Below, one piece after another: positions 35,085-43,129 of a stretch of DNA of 64,000 bases; position 1 is the stretch's first letter; every line of letters begins with the position of its first letter. A program made the position numbers and the translations under genes. The DNA is from Halorientalis sp. LT38 (lineage in GTDB: Archaea > Halobacteriota > Halobacteria > Halobacteriales > Haloarculaceae): the NCBI RefSeq assembly GCF_037031225.1, contig NZ_JAYEZN010000001.1, positions 496,001 to 560,000 of the forward strand, written 5' to 3'. A model generated the notes under the pieces. That model saw nothing but the letters and a program-made list of their open reading frames with translations, was not told the origin of the DNA and searched no databases.

Positions 35085-35363
35085 ATGAGCGATTCGGCCG
35101 TCGAACCCGAGGACGTCCGCCACGTCGCCTCGCTGGCCCGCGTCGACCTCGACGACGAGGAGGTCGACCGGTTCGTCGAGCAGTTCGCGGACATCCTCGA
35201 CTACTTCGAGACGCTGGACGAGGTCCCCGAGGTCGACTCCGAGACGGACCTCGCGAACGTGATGCGGGCGGACGAGGTCCGCGACTCGCTGACCCAGGAC
35301 GAGGCCCTGCGCAACGCCCCCGACAGCGAGGACGGCTTCTTCAAGGGGCCGAAGGTCTCCTGA
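35085..35363 (+). CDS. gatC: glutamyl/aspartyl-tRNA amidotransferase subunit GatC (92 aa)
   Basis: Small belt subunit of GatCAB, which converts Glu-tRNA(Gln) and Asp-tRNA(Asn) to the amidated forms. Family block VRHVASLARVDLDDEEVDRFVEQFADILDYF spans the N-terminal half, and the C-terminus ends in DGFFKGPKV(S). The ATG at 35085 is the first plausible start. Its stop overlaps the gatA start as TGATG, so they form an operon. gatB is not in the window. Confidence 0.95.
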   Translation: MSDSAVEPEDVRHVASLARVDLDDEEVDRFVEQFADILDYFETLDEVPEVDSETDLANVMRADEVRDSLTQDEALRNAPDSEDGFFKGPKVS

Positions 35364-36643
35364 TGGCGCACAACGCCTACATCACCGACGAGCGCATCGA
35401 GGGGAGCGACGACGGCCCACTCGACGGGCGGACCGTCGCCGTCAAGGACAACATCTCCACCGCTGGCGTCCGGACCACCTGCGGGTCGGACTTGCTCTCC
35501 GACTACGTGCCGCCCTACGACGCGACGGTCGTCGACCGCCTGACCGCCGCCGGGGCGACGATCAGCGGCAAGACCAACATGGACGAGTTCGGGATGGGGA
35601 CGACGACCGAGACCTCGGCGTTCGGCCCGACCGAGAACCCCGCCGCACCGGGGCACGTCCCCGGCGGCTCCTCCGGCGGCTCCGCGGCAGCGGTCGCGGC
35701 CGGCGAAGCCGACCTCGCACTGGGGACCGACACTGGGGGCTCCGTCCGCTGTCCCGCCGCGTTCTGCGGCGTCGTCGGCATCAAGCCCACCTACGGGCTG
35801 GTCTCCCGGTACGGCCTGATCGCCTACGCCAACTCGCTCGAACAGATCGGCCCGATCGCCCCGTCCGTCGAGGAAGCCGCCGAGTTGCTGGAAGTGATCG
35901 CCGGCCCGGACGACCACGACGCGACGACCCGCGATCCCGCGGTGGAGGGCGCCGACACCGACTACGCGGGTGCCGCGGACGGCGACGTGGAGGGTATGGA
36001 GATCGGGATTCCGACGGAACTGGTCGACGGCGCCGACGACGAGGTAGTCGAGACGTTCTGGGACGCCATCGACGAACTGGAGGCGCAGGGAGCCAGCTAC
36101 CACGAGGTGGACCTGCCCTCCGTCGAGCACGCCGTCGAGGCCTACTACGTCATCGCGATGTCCGAGGCGTCCTCGAACCTGGCGCGGTTCGACGGCGTCC
36201 GCTACGGTCCCGAACCGGAGTACGAGGGCAACTGGAACGAGGAGTTCGCCGGCGTCCGCGAGGAGGGCTTCGGCGAGGAGGTCAAACGCCGAATCTTGCT
36301 GGGTACCTACGCCCTCTCCGCCGGGTACCACGACAAGTACTACAAGAAGGCCCAGGACGCCCGCGCGTGGGTGAAACAGGACTTCGACGACGCGCTCACC
36401 GAGGCGGACGTGCTGGCCTCGCCGACGATGCCCGTCCCGCCGATGGAGATGGGCGAGAGCCTGGACGATCCGCTGACGATGTACCTGGCCGACGCCAACA
36501 CGACCCCGGTCAACCTGGCGAACCTGCCCGCCATCTCCGTCCCCGCGGGCGAGACCGACGACGGACTCCCCGTGGGACTGCAGTTCGTCGGGCCCGCGTT
36601 CGGGGAAGTCGATATTATCCGCGCCGGCAGCGCGCTGGCGTAA
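35363..36643 (+). CDS. gatA: glutamyl/aspartyl-tRNA amidotransferase subunit GatA (426 aa)
   Basis: Amidase-signature glutaminase of GatCAB. The Ser-cis-Ser-Lys triad is visible as Lys28 (VAVKDN), Ser103 (GGSSGGS) and Ser127 (TDTGGS). The N-terminus is shorter than in bacterial GatA, as usual in archaea. The start codon at 35363 overlaps the gatC stop by one base. It releases ammonia from glutamine for the GatB kinase/transamidase, which must be encoded elsewhere. Confidence 0.95.
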   Translation: MAHNAYITDERIEGSDDGPLDGRTVAVKDNISTAGVRTTCGSDLLSDYVPPYDATVVDRLTAAGATISGKTNMDEFGMGTTTETSAFGPTENPAAPGHVPGGSSGGSAAAVAAGEADLALGTDTGGSVRCPAAFCGVVGIKPTYGLVSRYGLIAYANSLEQIGPIAPSVEEAAELLEVIAGPDDHDATTRDPAVEGADTDYAGAADGDVEGMEIGIPTELVDGADDEVVETFWDAIDELEAQGASYHEVDLPSVEHAVEAYYVIAMSEASSNLARFDGVRYGPEPEYEGNWNEEFAGVREEGFGEEVKRRILLGTYALSAGYHDKYYKKAQDARAWVKQDFDDALTEADVLASPTMPVPPMEMGESLDDPLTMYLADANTTPVNLANLPAISVPAGETDDGLPVGLQFVGPAFGEVDIIRAGSALA

Positions 36644-36670
36644 CCGCAGGCGGAAGCGTCCGCCGGACGT

Positions 36671-36793
36671 CTACGCGAGCGTAGTCTTCGCACTTCCGCA
36701 CTCCGGACACCGCCGAAACGCGTACGTCCCGAACTCGTCTGCCCCCGGCGCGGAGAATCGGGTCCCGCAGTCGTGGCAGTGATATCTCGGCAT
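36671..36793 (-). CDS. 40-residue zinc-ribbon protein
   Basis: Complete mini-protein with two CxxC knuckles (Cys6/Cys9 and Cys29/Cys32) spaced for one zinc ion. The first four residues are MPRY, and the C-terminus TTLA is a short tail. Convergent with gatA (27-bp gap) and divergent from a coiled-coil protein gene. Zinc-ribbon miniproteins are abundant in haloarchaea and often bind nucleic acid or protein. The start at ATG 36793 is the only one in frame. Too short for routine gene finders. Confidence 0.7.
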   Translation of the reverse strand: MPRYHCHDCGTRFSAPGADEFGTYAFRRCPECGSAKTTLA

Positions 36794-36908
36794 GCGCCTT
36801 CGAGTGGGGATTCCACACCGAGGGCCTTCGCTGTTCGTCCCGGTCCGAACGGTCGGTGGTTCCGCTCCCGACCGTCGACGACTGGCGGACCGGGAGGTGC
36901 CACGGTCA

Positions 36909-36916
36909 GGTTTATC
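36909..36916 (+). promoter_or_regulatory. TATA box of the 172-aa coiled-coil protein
   Basis: GGTTTATC lies about 29 nt before the ATG at 36942, supporting that start over the longer in-frame extension. Confidence 0.5.
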
Positions 36917-36941
36917 GGCGTGCGAATCGATACCAGAGGGC

Positions 36942-37460
36942 ATGGGGAGGGACCCGTCAGCCCCGAGCGCCGAGGATCGCGACCGGAACGCGGGGATCCG
37001 GAACGAGCTCCGGACGATCGCCTTTCGGCTCCGCGAGATGCAACGGTTACAGAGCATCCGACTCGAACAGGAGAACGTCCGGCTGGCGGCCGAGGGCCTC
37101 GAACCCGTCACCGACGCGGACTTCTTCAAGCGGACGGCGCGCCCGCGCGAGATCGAACCCGAGGCGATCACGAGGGCCGTCGAGACCCTCGGGGAGGCGT
37201 CCGTCGACGAGTACCTTTGGGTCACGCTGCTCGACGGCTCGCGGATCGAGGGCCACGCCGGGCCCATCGATTACGAGCCCGACGAACGGCTCCACGTCGA
37301 GTTGACGCCGACCCACGAGACGCGAATCCGGTACGAACTCCGGAGCTCCCGGGACGAGGACCGCTGGCGCCCGATCATCGTCCGGAAGTTCGAGCGGGGT
37401 GCCGAGGACTGGACCGAGCTCGCACAGGTCGCGGAAGTCCGCCTCGACGACGAGTCGTAG
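36942..37460 (+). CDS. unknown protein with N-terminal helical segment and beta-rich domain (172 aa)
   Basis: Not recognised. Residues about 18-52 are strongly helical with heptad-like charges (RNELRTIAFRLREMQRLQSIRLEQE), then a linker, and residues about 88-168 have alternating beta pattern (YLWVTLLDGSRIEGHAG, RIRYELRSSRDED) as in SH3- or Sm-like barrels. It may bind RNA or a protein partner. No cysteines. The start at ATG 36942 is supported by a TATA box, and a longer ORF beginning at 36792 would overlap the zinc-ribbon gene. Convergent with the antiporter gene. Confidence 0.7.
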   Translation: MGRDPSAPSAEDRDRNAGIRNELRTIAFRLREMQRLQSIRLEQENVRLAAEGLEPVTDADFFKRTARPREIEPEAITRAVETLGEASVDEYLWVTLLDGSRIEGHAGPIDYEPDERLHVELTPTHETRIRYELRSSRDEDRWRPIIVRKFERGAEDWTELAQVAEVRLDDES

Positions 37461-37477
37461 TCGCCGCCCGGACCCGG

Positions 37478-38776
37478 TCACTGCCAGCGGTCGAGCCTGT
37501 CCATGACGGGGCTCGCGCTGACGCCGTGCAGGAGGATCGACGCGAGGACGACGAACCCGACGAACGCCCAGAGCTCCTCGGCCGCGACGATGAGTTCGAT
37601 CTCCCGGAACGAGGACTCCGCCAGGGCGTGCGAGAGGTAGTAAAAGGAACCGATGCCGCGGATCCCGAAGAATCCGATCACGGCCCGCTCGGGCCACGAC
37701 GCCGAGGTGCCGACGAAGCTGAGGACGCCCGTCACCGGGCGGACGACGAGCAGCAGTGCCAGTCCGACGAGCGCCTCGATCGGGGTCAGCGGCCACAGGA
37801 GGCCGCCGGCGATCGTCCCCCCGAATAGCACGAGGACCGTCGCCATCGTGATCCGTTCGACGACGACCGCGAAGTCGTGCAGCTCCAGGTAGTAGTCGTG
37901 TTCCCACTCGAAGCGCCGCAGCGTGAGCGCGGCGACGAAGACGGCGATGAAGCCGTACCCGCCGAGGACCTCGGTCACGCCGTAGGCGATCAGCGTCGCG
38001 GCGAGCGCTTCGACCCCCGCCATCACCTCCTCCTCACCGCCGATGATGTCGACGACGCCCCCGGTTGCGGGCAACCGGAACAGAACGCGGGCGACGAGTT
38101 CCCCGATCAGATACCCGAGGACGGTGCCGACCCCGATCTTGAAGAGGACATCGACGAGCACCCACTCAGCCAGCCAGGCCCGGGACGCACCCGCCGCGAG
38201 CGACGCTCCGGCGGCGGCGATCGCGAGGTTCGTGAGCGGAAAGGCGAGGCCGTCGTTGAAGCCGGCCTCCGAGGTGAGCGCGAAGCGAACCGACCCCCAC
38301 TCGTAGCGGGGGTCCTGTTCCTCTTCGAGTTCCGTCAGGGGCGCCCCGGCTTCGACCCCGGAGGCGAGCACCGGGTCGGTCGGCGCGACGACGGCCCCGA
38401 GCAGGATCGCGGTCGCGGGGAGCAGACCGAGGAACTGCCACGCGAGCAGCGCCATGAGTCCCGCGGTGAGCGGCAGGGCGATCCCGAGCAGGCGCCAGGT
38501 GGCGGCCCACGTCCGGGTCGAGAACGGCCGGTCGATCTTCAGCCCGGCGCCCATCAGCGAGATTATCACGACGAACTCGGTGAGTCGTTCGACCAGGGCG
38601 GAGTTCTGGATCGGATCGAGCACGGGCGTCCCGGGAACGACGGCGAACAGGAGATAGCCAACACCGACGTAGATGATCGGGAATGAGAGCGGCCGATGTT
38701 CGAGCAGTCGCGGCAAGACCACGGTCCCAAGGAGTGCGATCCCGACGATGATCAGTCCGGTCTCGTAGGCTCCCAT
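37478..38776 (-). CDS. Na+/H+ antiporter, NhaP (CPA1) type (432 aa)
   Basis: Membrane exchanger with about 12-13 helices. Ion-binding residues of the CPA1 type are visible in VVAPTDPVLASG and TSEAGFNDGLAFP (the ND pair). The C-terminal region GIRGIGSFYYLSHAL and SASPVM is shared with the second antiporter at 59682. It extrudes Na+ (or other cations) using the proton gradient, which is needed for a salt-in halophile. Start MGAYETGLIIVG gives a natural membrane N-terminus. Confidence 0.94.
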   Translation of the reverse strand: MGAYETGLIIVGIALLGTVVLPRLLEHRPLSFPIIYVGVGYLLFAVVPGTPVLDPIQNSALVERLTEFVVIISLMGAGLKIDRPFSTRTWAATWRLLGIALPLTAGLMALLAWQFLGLLPATAILLGAVVAPTDPVLASGVEAGAPLTELEEEQDPRYEWGSVRFALTSEAGFNDGLAFPLTNLAIAAAGASLAAGASRAWLAEWVLVDVLFKIGVGTVLGYLIGELVARVLFRLPATGGVVDIIGGEEEVMAGVEALAATLIAYGVTEVLGGYGFIAVFVAALTLRRFEWEHDYYLELHDFAVVVERITMATVLVLFGGTIAGGLLWPLTPIEALVGLALLLVVRPVTGVLSFVGTSASWPERAVIGFFGIRGIGSFYYLSHALAESSFREIELIVAAEELWAFVGFVVLASILLHGVSASPVMDRLDRWQ

Positions 38777-38959
38777 CCGCCTCCCTCTCGGCGTTTGGTG
38801 ACCGAAAGCGACGGGTTTGCACCTGCCGGCTCCGTTCGGCCCCCGTCTGACTCCGGCCGGAGAGATGCCGATCCCCCGCCCCGGTCATGCGACGATCGGC
38901 GAGTCTCCGTCGGCCATCGTCTGGGCGCTCGTCGGGCCGACAGCGAGTTTCGCGGCCGC

Positions 38960-39205
38960 TCAGAGGACCAGGCGGTAGGGACACACCGGGCAGTAAAGCA
39001 GCCCGTGATCGAACAGCAGGTAGCTCCGGTCGCACCGCGGACACGGGTTGCCCATCGAAACCTTGGCCGACTTCGGCGCGATGGCGTTCACCGTGGTTTT
39101 CAGGAGGCGGAGCTCTCGTTCCGCGTCGTCGATGCGGTCCTGGACTCGATCGAGATCGGCCTCCAGCTGCCGAACCCGCTCCGGCTCTGTTGTACGAGAC
39201 GTCAT
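38960..39205 (-). CDS. small coiled-coil zinc-ribbon protein (81 aa)
   Basis: Residues about 7-38 form a charged helix with heptad spacing (ERVRQLEADLDRVQDRI). The C-terminal part has one zinc knuckle pair, Cys55/Cys58 (CPRC) and Cys72/Cys75 (CPVC). It may act as a small nucleic-acid or protein-binding factor. The start at ATG 39205 is preferred to a longer frame that starts at 39268. No partner is apparent in the surrounding genes. Confidence 0.72.
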   Translation of the reverse strand: MTSRTTEPERVRQLEADLDRVQDRIDDAERELRLLKTTVNAIAPKSAKVSMGNPCPRCDRSYLLFDHGLLYCPVCPYRLVL

Positions 39206-39356
39206 GGTCTTCCGACCCCGAGTTTTCTCCCGGTGCAGAAAACGGATCCGTCCCGTTACGTCCCCCACGGTGTCAGGTTGCGTTCGCCCGGGCGGCGGGC
39301 ACGGATTCAGTCCGCGGGGACCGGAGGTCGGCCGAGCGCGCGACCGTAAGGCGCGA

Positions 39357-40310
39357 TCACTCGGCGGGCGGGCGCTCTCGTCCGTCCGCGGCCGCCGTCG
39401 CGTCCTGCCGATCGAGGTACGTCACCGCGCCCGAGAAGTTCATCCGGAGTTCGCCGTACTCCAGGTCGTCGCTCCAGCCGCCGGGCACGTCGTTTTGCTC
39501 CAGCAGGAACTTGAAGGCCGCGCGGTCGTCCTCGTGTCGGCGTCGGGCCTGGGCGACCCGCGCCACCCACGCCTTCAGCACGTCGGCGTAGGCGTCGAGC
39601 GCGCCGTCTGCCTGGCGCGGGCCGAAGTGGCTGTACAGCAGCGTCTCGGCGCCGATCTCGCGGAGCAGGTCGACGTCCGCCAGACACTGGTCCAGATCGA
39701 ACGTCGGCGGCGGCGTCGCCACCCGGGCGGCGTCGAGCGGGTCGTAGAAACAGCCCAGCACGTCGGCGGTGAACACCGCGTCGTTGGCGGGGTCGTGGAG
39801 CACCGTCTGGTGGGTCGCGTGTCCGGGCGCGTGGTGGACCGCCAAGCGGTGGTCGCCCAGATCGACCGCGTCGCCGTCGGTCACCGTCCGGATCCGGTCT
39901 TCGGGCACCGGATCCGGCTCGGCGTAGAACTGCCACCCGCTCTCGCCGACCACCTGCTTCGTCCCGGCGACGAGCGTCGACGGATCGGCCAGGTGCGGTG
40001 CGCCCCGGTCGTGGACGACCACCTCGGCGTTCGGGCACGCTTCGGCGAGGGTTCCGGCCCCGCCGGCGTGATCGAGGTGGACGTGGGTGAGCGCGATCAC
40101 CTCGATCTCCTCGCGACCGATCCCCAGGTCGTCGATCGCCGAGAGGACGCGATCGGTGTGCTTGCCGATCCCGGTTTCGACGATAGCCGGCCGCTCGGCG
40201 TCCAGCACGTACACCGAGGTGTGACCCGGGACCTCGTACACCCCTGGGTCGACGTAGTACAGATCGGTACAACCCCCCGTCTCCACTCGGCTCGTGTCAC
40301 CAATCCCCAT
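39357..40310 (-). CDS. metallo-beta-lactamase-fold hydrolase (317 aa)
   Basis: MBL-fold hydrolase with the metal motif HVHLDH (THVHLDHAGG) and later ligands in HAPGH and a C-terminal YSHFG block. The first residues contain VYEVPGHTSVYVLD. The family includes thioesterases, lactonases and RNases, and the broad glyoxalase II-like subgroup fits here. Substrate unknown. It has its own promoter: GAATATGC lies about 26 nt before the ATG at 40310. Confidence 0.9.
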   Translation of the reverse strand: MGIGDTSRVETGGCTDLYYVDPGVYEVPGHTSVYVLDAERPAIVETGIGKHTDRVLSAIDDLGIGREEIEVIALTHVHLDHAGGAGTLAEACPNAEVVVHDRGAPHLADPSTLVAGTKQVVGESGWQFYAEPDPVPEDRIRTVTDGDAVDLGDHRLAVHHAPGHATHQTVLHDPANDAVFTADVLGCFYDPLDAARVATPPPTFDLDQCLADVDLLREIGAETLLYSHFGPRQADGALDAYADVLKAWVARVAQARRRHEDDRAAFKFLLEQNDVPGGWSDDLEYGELRMNFSGAVTYLDRQDATAAADGRERPPAE

Positions 40311-40405
40311 GCCGTCCAGTAAATTCGCCCTGCATATTCAATGTAATGAAGGCAGCAACCGCTGAACCGGGGCGAAACCGGCGTTTAAGTTACTCTATTG
40401 TCAGG

Positions 40406-41089
40406 TCACTCGTCCCGGGACTGACGCTCGAACGACAGCTGTCCGGCCTCGGCCAGCATGGCCAGTCCGAGCAACGTCCCGATGAACGAGAGCGCCCACC
40501 GGCCGGTGAACCCGTCCGTGGAGCCCGACCGTCCGGCGTAGTAGTAGCGGTCGCCGTCCCGAACGAGATAGCCCATCTCGATCCTGCGAAGGGACGTGGC
40601 GGACCCCTGACGGACCGCCTCGGCCAGTGGTTCGGGGGCGGATTCCACGTCGAGGCTTACGTTCGCCGCGACAGCTTCGGCGGTGACGGGATCGTACGAG
40701 ATGGTCGTCGACTCGTCGTCCCGCTCGACGTGGCGCCGGTAGAACCCGTCGTCGAAGTGGACGTACTTCGACGGCGGTGACTGGTGGTACTGGATGGAGT
40801 CGACCGTGACGTCGCCTGGTGCGACGCGTTCTTCGAGGTAACAGTGCCAGGGTTCGGACCAGTAGTCGCAGTCGACGCCGCTGACGCCGCTGAGCAGGAA
40901 TACGCGGGACCGGTCCTCGAAATGGAAGTCGTTCTCCGTCAGTTTCACGTCGTAGGCCTGGTACTCGTACCGACTCTCGCCGAGATCGTAAGCCTGCACG
41001 AGGAAGGGGTTCAGGACCAGCAGAAGACCGACGGCCAGGTAGAAGCCGATGCGCGTCCGTTCGGAGGGGGACCACCCGCGGGCGACCAT
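40406..41089 (-). CDS. two-helix membrane protein with large extracytoplasmic domain (227 aa)
   Basis: Not recognised. An N-terminal helix (about 15-31) and a C-terminal helix (about 196-213) bracket a polar domain of about 160 residues containing a cysteine pair in VSGVDCDYWSEPWHCYLEE that might form a disulfide outside the cell. The C-terminus is cytoplasmic and charged. Layout resembles the ABC-linked membrane protein at 7745, though sequence similarity is not evident. Flanked by a hydrolase and a winged-helix gene. Confidence 0.7.
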   Translation of the reverse strand: MVARGWSPSERTRIGFYLAVGLLLVLNPFLVQAYDLGESRYEYQAYDVKLTENDFHFEDRSRVFLLSGVSGVDCDYWSEPWHCYLEERVAPGDVTVDSIQYHQSPPSKYVHFDDGFYRRHVERDDESTTISYDPVTAEAVAANVSLDVESAPEPLAEAVRQGSATSLRRIEMGYLVRDGDRYYYAGRSGSTDGFTGRWALSFIGTLLGLAMLAEAGQLSFERQSRDE

Positions 41090-41129
41090 CGGGTCACGGT
41101 CGTCCCCGCTAACTCTTAAGCGTTGACAG

Positions 41130-41474
41130 TTACTCCTCGTAAGCGAGGTTCATGACCCACTGGGAGAAGGCGTCGGAGTGCGGGTCGACCTCCTCGTCGC
41201 CGATGAAGGGCGAGAGCATGTCGCCGGCCATCAGGAGCGAGAAGTCGAGGTCTCGCGGCGCGGGCGTGAGGTGGTAGGTGTTGTGTCCCTCGTAGACGGT
41301 CTCCTCGCGCTGGATGAGGCCCTTGTCGAAGAGGGACTCGACGATGCGACTGCCCTTCCGCGAGGAGACGTCGAGGTCCTTCCAGAACTCGCTCTGGTGG
41401 ATGCCGCCGGTCTCCCTGACGAGTTCCAGGCCGCTCCGCTCGTCCTCGGTGAGCTCCGTCTCGGGCGTAACCAT
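41130..41474 (-). CDS. winged helix-turn-helix protein, MarR-like (114 aa)
   Basis: Small DNA-binding protein. Residues about 8-60 form a winged helix (ERSGLELVRETGGIHQSEFWKDLDVSSRKGSRIVESLFDKGLI) with a wing at EETVYEGHNTYHL. The C-terminal half (SLLMAGDMLSPFIGDEEV) might bind a ligand or dimerise. The start codon is ATG at 41474. It lies 25 bp after the TANGO2-like gene's stop on the same strand and may share its transcript. Confidence 0.85.
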   Translation of the reverse strand: MVTPETELTEDERSGLELVRETGGIHQSEFWKDLDVSSRKGSRIVESLFDKGLIQREETVYEGHNTYHLTPAPRDLDFSLLMAGDMLSPFIGDEEVDPHSDAFSQWVMNLAYEE

Positions 41475-41499
41475 ACCCGTTTCTGGGACGGTCTGGGGT

Positions 41500-42240
41500 T
41501 TAAAGTTGGCTTTCGACGCGACGATACTCGGTCTCGCAGGGCGGGCCGTCCGCGAACCGGTGGCGGCTCCCCTCGGGACCGATCGTCACCAGCGACGACG
41601 ACCGGGTGCCGAAGTGGTCCTCGTGGACGCAGACGCCGTACTCGTGGTCCGAGATGACGTCTGCCGCCCGCTCCATCCACTCGCCGGCTCGCTCGCCGGG
41701 TTCGGGCTGGAGGGCGGTCCGGACCGCCCCGGCGTTCTCCGCCTGCTGCCGGCCGGCCTCGGCCCGCTCCTCGGGGATCCGGACGTCGCCGTCGGCGCCG
41801 ACGTTGACGACGACGTGGACGCCGGGCTGGAAGTTCCGGACCGCGAACTGGCCGTCCCACTCCAGGTACACCGCCGCGTTCGCGTCCGCGACGACGAGGT
41901 TGAACCCGTCGAACTCGTGGTCCCGGACTTCGCTCTCGACGAATCGGGCGGCGTCTTCTGCGCTCTCCTGCCGGAGGACGTCCCGGACGAGCAGGCCGCG
42001 AGAGCGGTCGCCAGCCAGGTCAGCGTCGGTCCAGCGATTGGTGATCCCCGCGAAGAGGCCGTGTTCGTTGTGCCCGATCCAGGTTCCGCCGGCCTCGGCG
42101 TCCAGCGGCGCGACGACGGCCGGTTCGTCGTCGATTAGCTGCGGGGGTTCGGAGGGCCGGTCGACCTGCTCGTCGCGGTTGGCCGCGACGGCGACGGGCG
42201 TGTCGGCGAACACCTGCCAGGCGAGAACGAGCGTGCACAC
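41500..42240 (-). CDS. NRDE/TANGO2-family protein (246 aa)
   Basis: N-terminal MCTLVLAW with Cys2 and the ANRDE motif at 20-24 mark the NRDE family that includes eukaryotic TANGO2. Cys2 fits the Ntn-like fold. TANGO2-type proteins are linked to haem handling and lipid stress in eukaryotes, but the biochemical role is not settled. No signal peptide. The residues downstream (SRGLLVRDVLRQ, GVHVVVNVG) are family-typical. It is 46 bp downstream of the J-domain/ferredoxin gene on the same strand and just upstream of a winged-helix gene. Confidence 0.88.
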   Translation of the reverse strand: MCTLVLAWQVFADTPVAVAANRDEQVDRPSEPPQLIDDEPAVVAPLDAEAGGTWIGHNEHGLFAGITNRWTDADLAGDRSRGLLVRDVLRQESAEDAARFVESEVRDHEFDGFNLVVADANAAVYLEWDGQFAVRNFQPGVHVVVNVGADGDVRIPEERAEAGRQQAENAGAVRTALQPEPGERAGEWMERAADVISDHEYGVCVHEDHFGTRSSSLVTIGPEGSRHRFADGPPCETEYRRVESQL

Positions 42241-42286
42241 GCGAGGGCGTAGGCCCCCCAGGCGGTTAAATCGTCGGTGGCGAGGG

Positions 42287-42961
42287 TCAGTCGGTCGTCG
42301 ACGCGCCCTCGAACCGGCTGGCCGGCAGGAGGAGTTCGTTGACGCCGGGGAGGTACTTGACGTTGAAGACGACCTGCGTGTCCGCCGTGACGGGGGCGCT
42401 GATGCATGAGAGGCGGATGCCGCGGTCGACCATCTCCTGGGGGAGGACGTGGCTGGTCGGCGGCGGGACCTCGCCGTCGAGGACCGCGACCGCGCAGTTG
42501 GTGCAGGCCCCGCCGCGGCAGGCGAACGGCCAGGCGTGGCCGTCGTCCTCGGCCGCCTCGAGCAGCGACTGGTTGGACTCGACGCGCAACTCGCCGAAGG
42601 CCTCCTCGTCGAGGCCGGCCCGGGCGGCCTTCTCGAAGAGGTCGTCGTCGGTCAGTTCCCAGCCGTGATCGGTCAGGACCTCGTAGTCGAGGTACTCGAC
42701 GCGGTTGCCCGCCGGTTCTGGGTCGGGCTCCTCGCGTCCGTCGTCCGTCGGACCGCCGTTTTCGGAACCCAGTTCGCGACCCTCGCCGTCGGGCTCCCAC
42801 CCGTTCTTGATCCGTTCGTAGGCCCGTTTGACGCGCCGGAACTCGCCGGCGGAGCCGCCGTGGTCGGGGTGTGCCTCTTTCACCCGCTGCCGGTAGGCGT
42901 CGCGGACGGCCGCGTCGTCCGCGTCCGGCTCGAGACCGAGCACGTCGTATGGGGAAGCCAC
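42287..42961 (-). CDS. J-domain / [2Fe-2S] ferredoxin fusion (224 aa)
   Basis: Residues 1-57 are a J domain with HPD at 31-33, which stimulates Hsp70 ATPase. After an acidic linker (about 58-88) a plant-type ferredoxin domain has Cys148, Cys153, Cys156 and Cys186 (C-x4-C-x2-C-x29-C), the standard [2Fe-2S] ligands. The start is GTG at 42961 (VASPYDVLGL). A longer in-frame ORF adds 26 residues with no J-domain similarity. Haloarchaeal DnaJ-ferredoxin fusions exist in family knowledge. Role could be electron transfer tied to DnaK, or Fe-S assembly. Confidence 0.87.
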   Translation of the reverse strand: MASPYDVLGLEPDADDAAVRDAYRQRVKEAHPDHGGSAGEFRRVKRAYERIKNGWEPDGEGRELGSENGGPTDDGREEPDPEPAGNRVEYLDYEVLTDHGWELTDDDLFEKAARAGLDEEAFGELRVESNQSLLEAAEDDGHAWPFACRGGACTNCAVAVLDGEVPPPTSHVLPQEMVDRGIRLSCISAPVTADTQVVFNVKYLPGVNELLLPASRFEGASTTD

Positions 42962-43129
42962 GTCCGGTCTAGCCGTCGCGCGTATAAATCCCCTCGTCCC
43001 ACCACAACATCTGCTGGATGGGGGCTGGGCACACGACACACGGGGCGCCGACCGGCCGTCCGGCTGTCGGGCGCTGGTGACCTGATCGCCGATCCCGAAC
43101 GAGGTGCCCGAAAAGCGGGAACGCGACGT

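Noticed and set aside
36792-36941. 50-residue N-terminal extension of the 172-residue protein
   Set aside because: It overlaps the zinc-ribbon start region, lacks domain similarity, and a TATA box points to ATG 36942.
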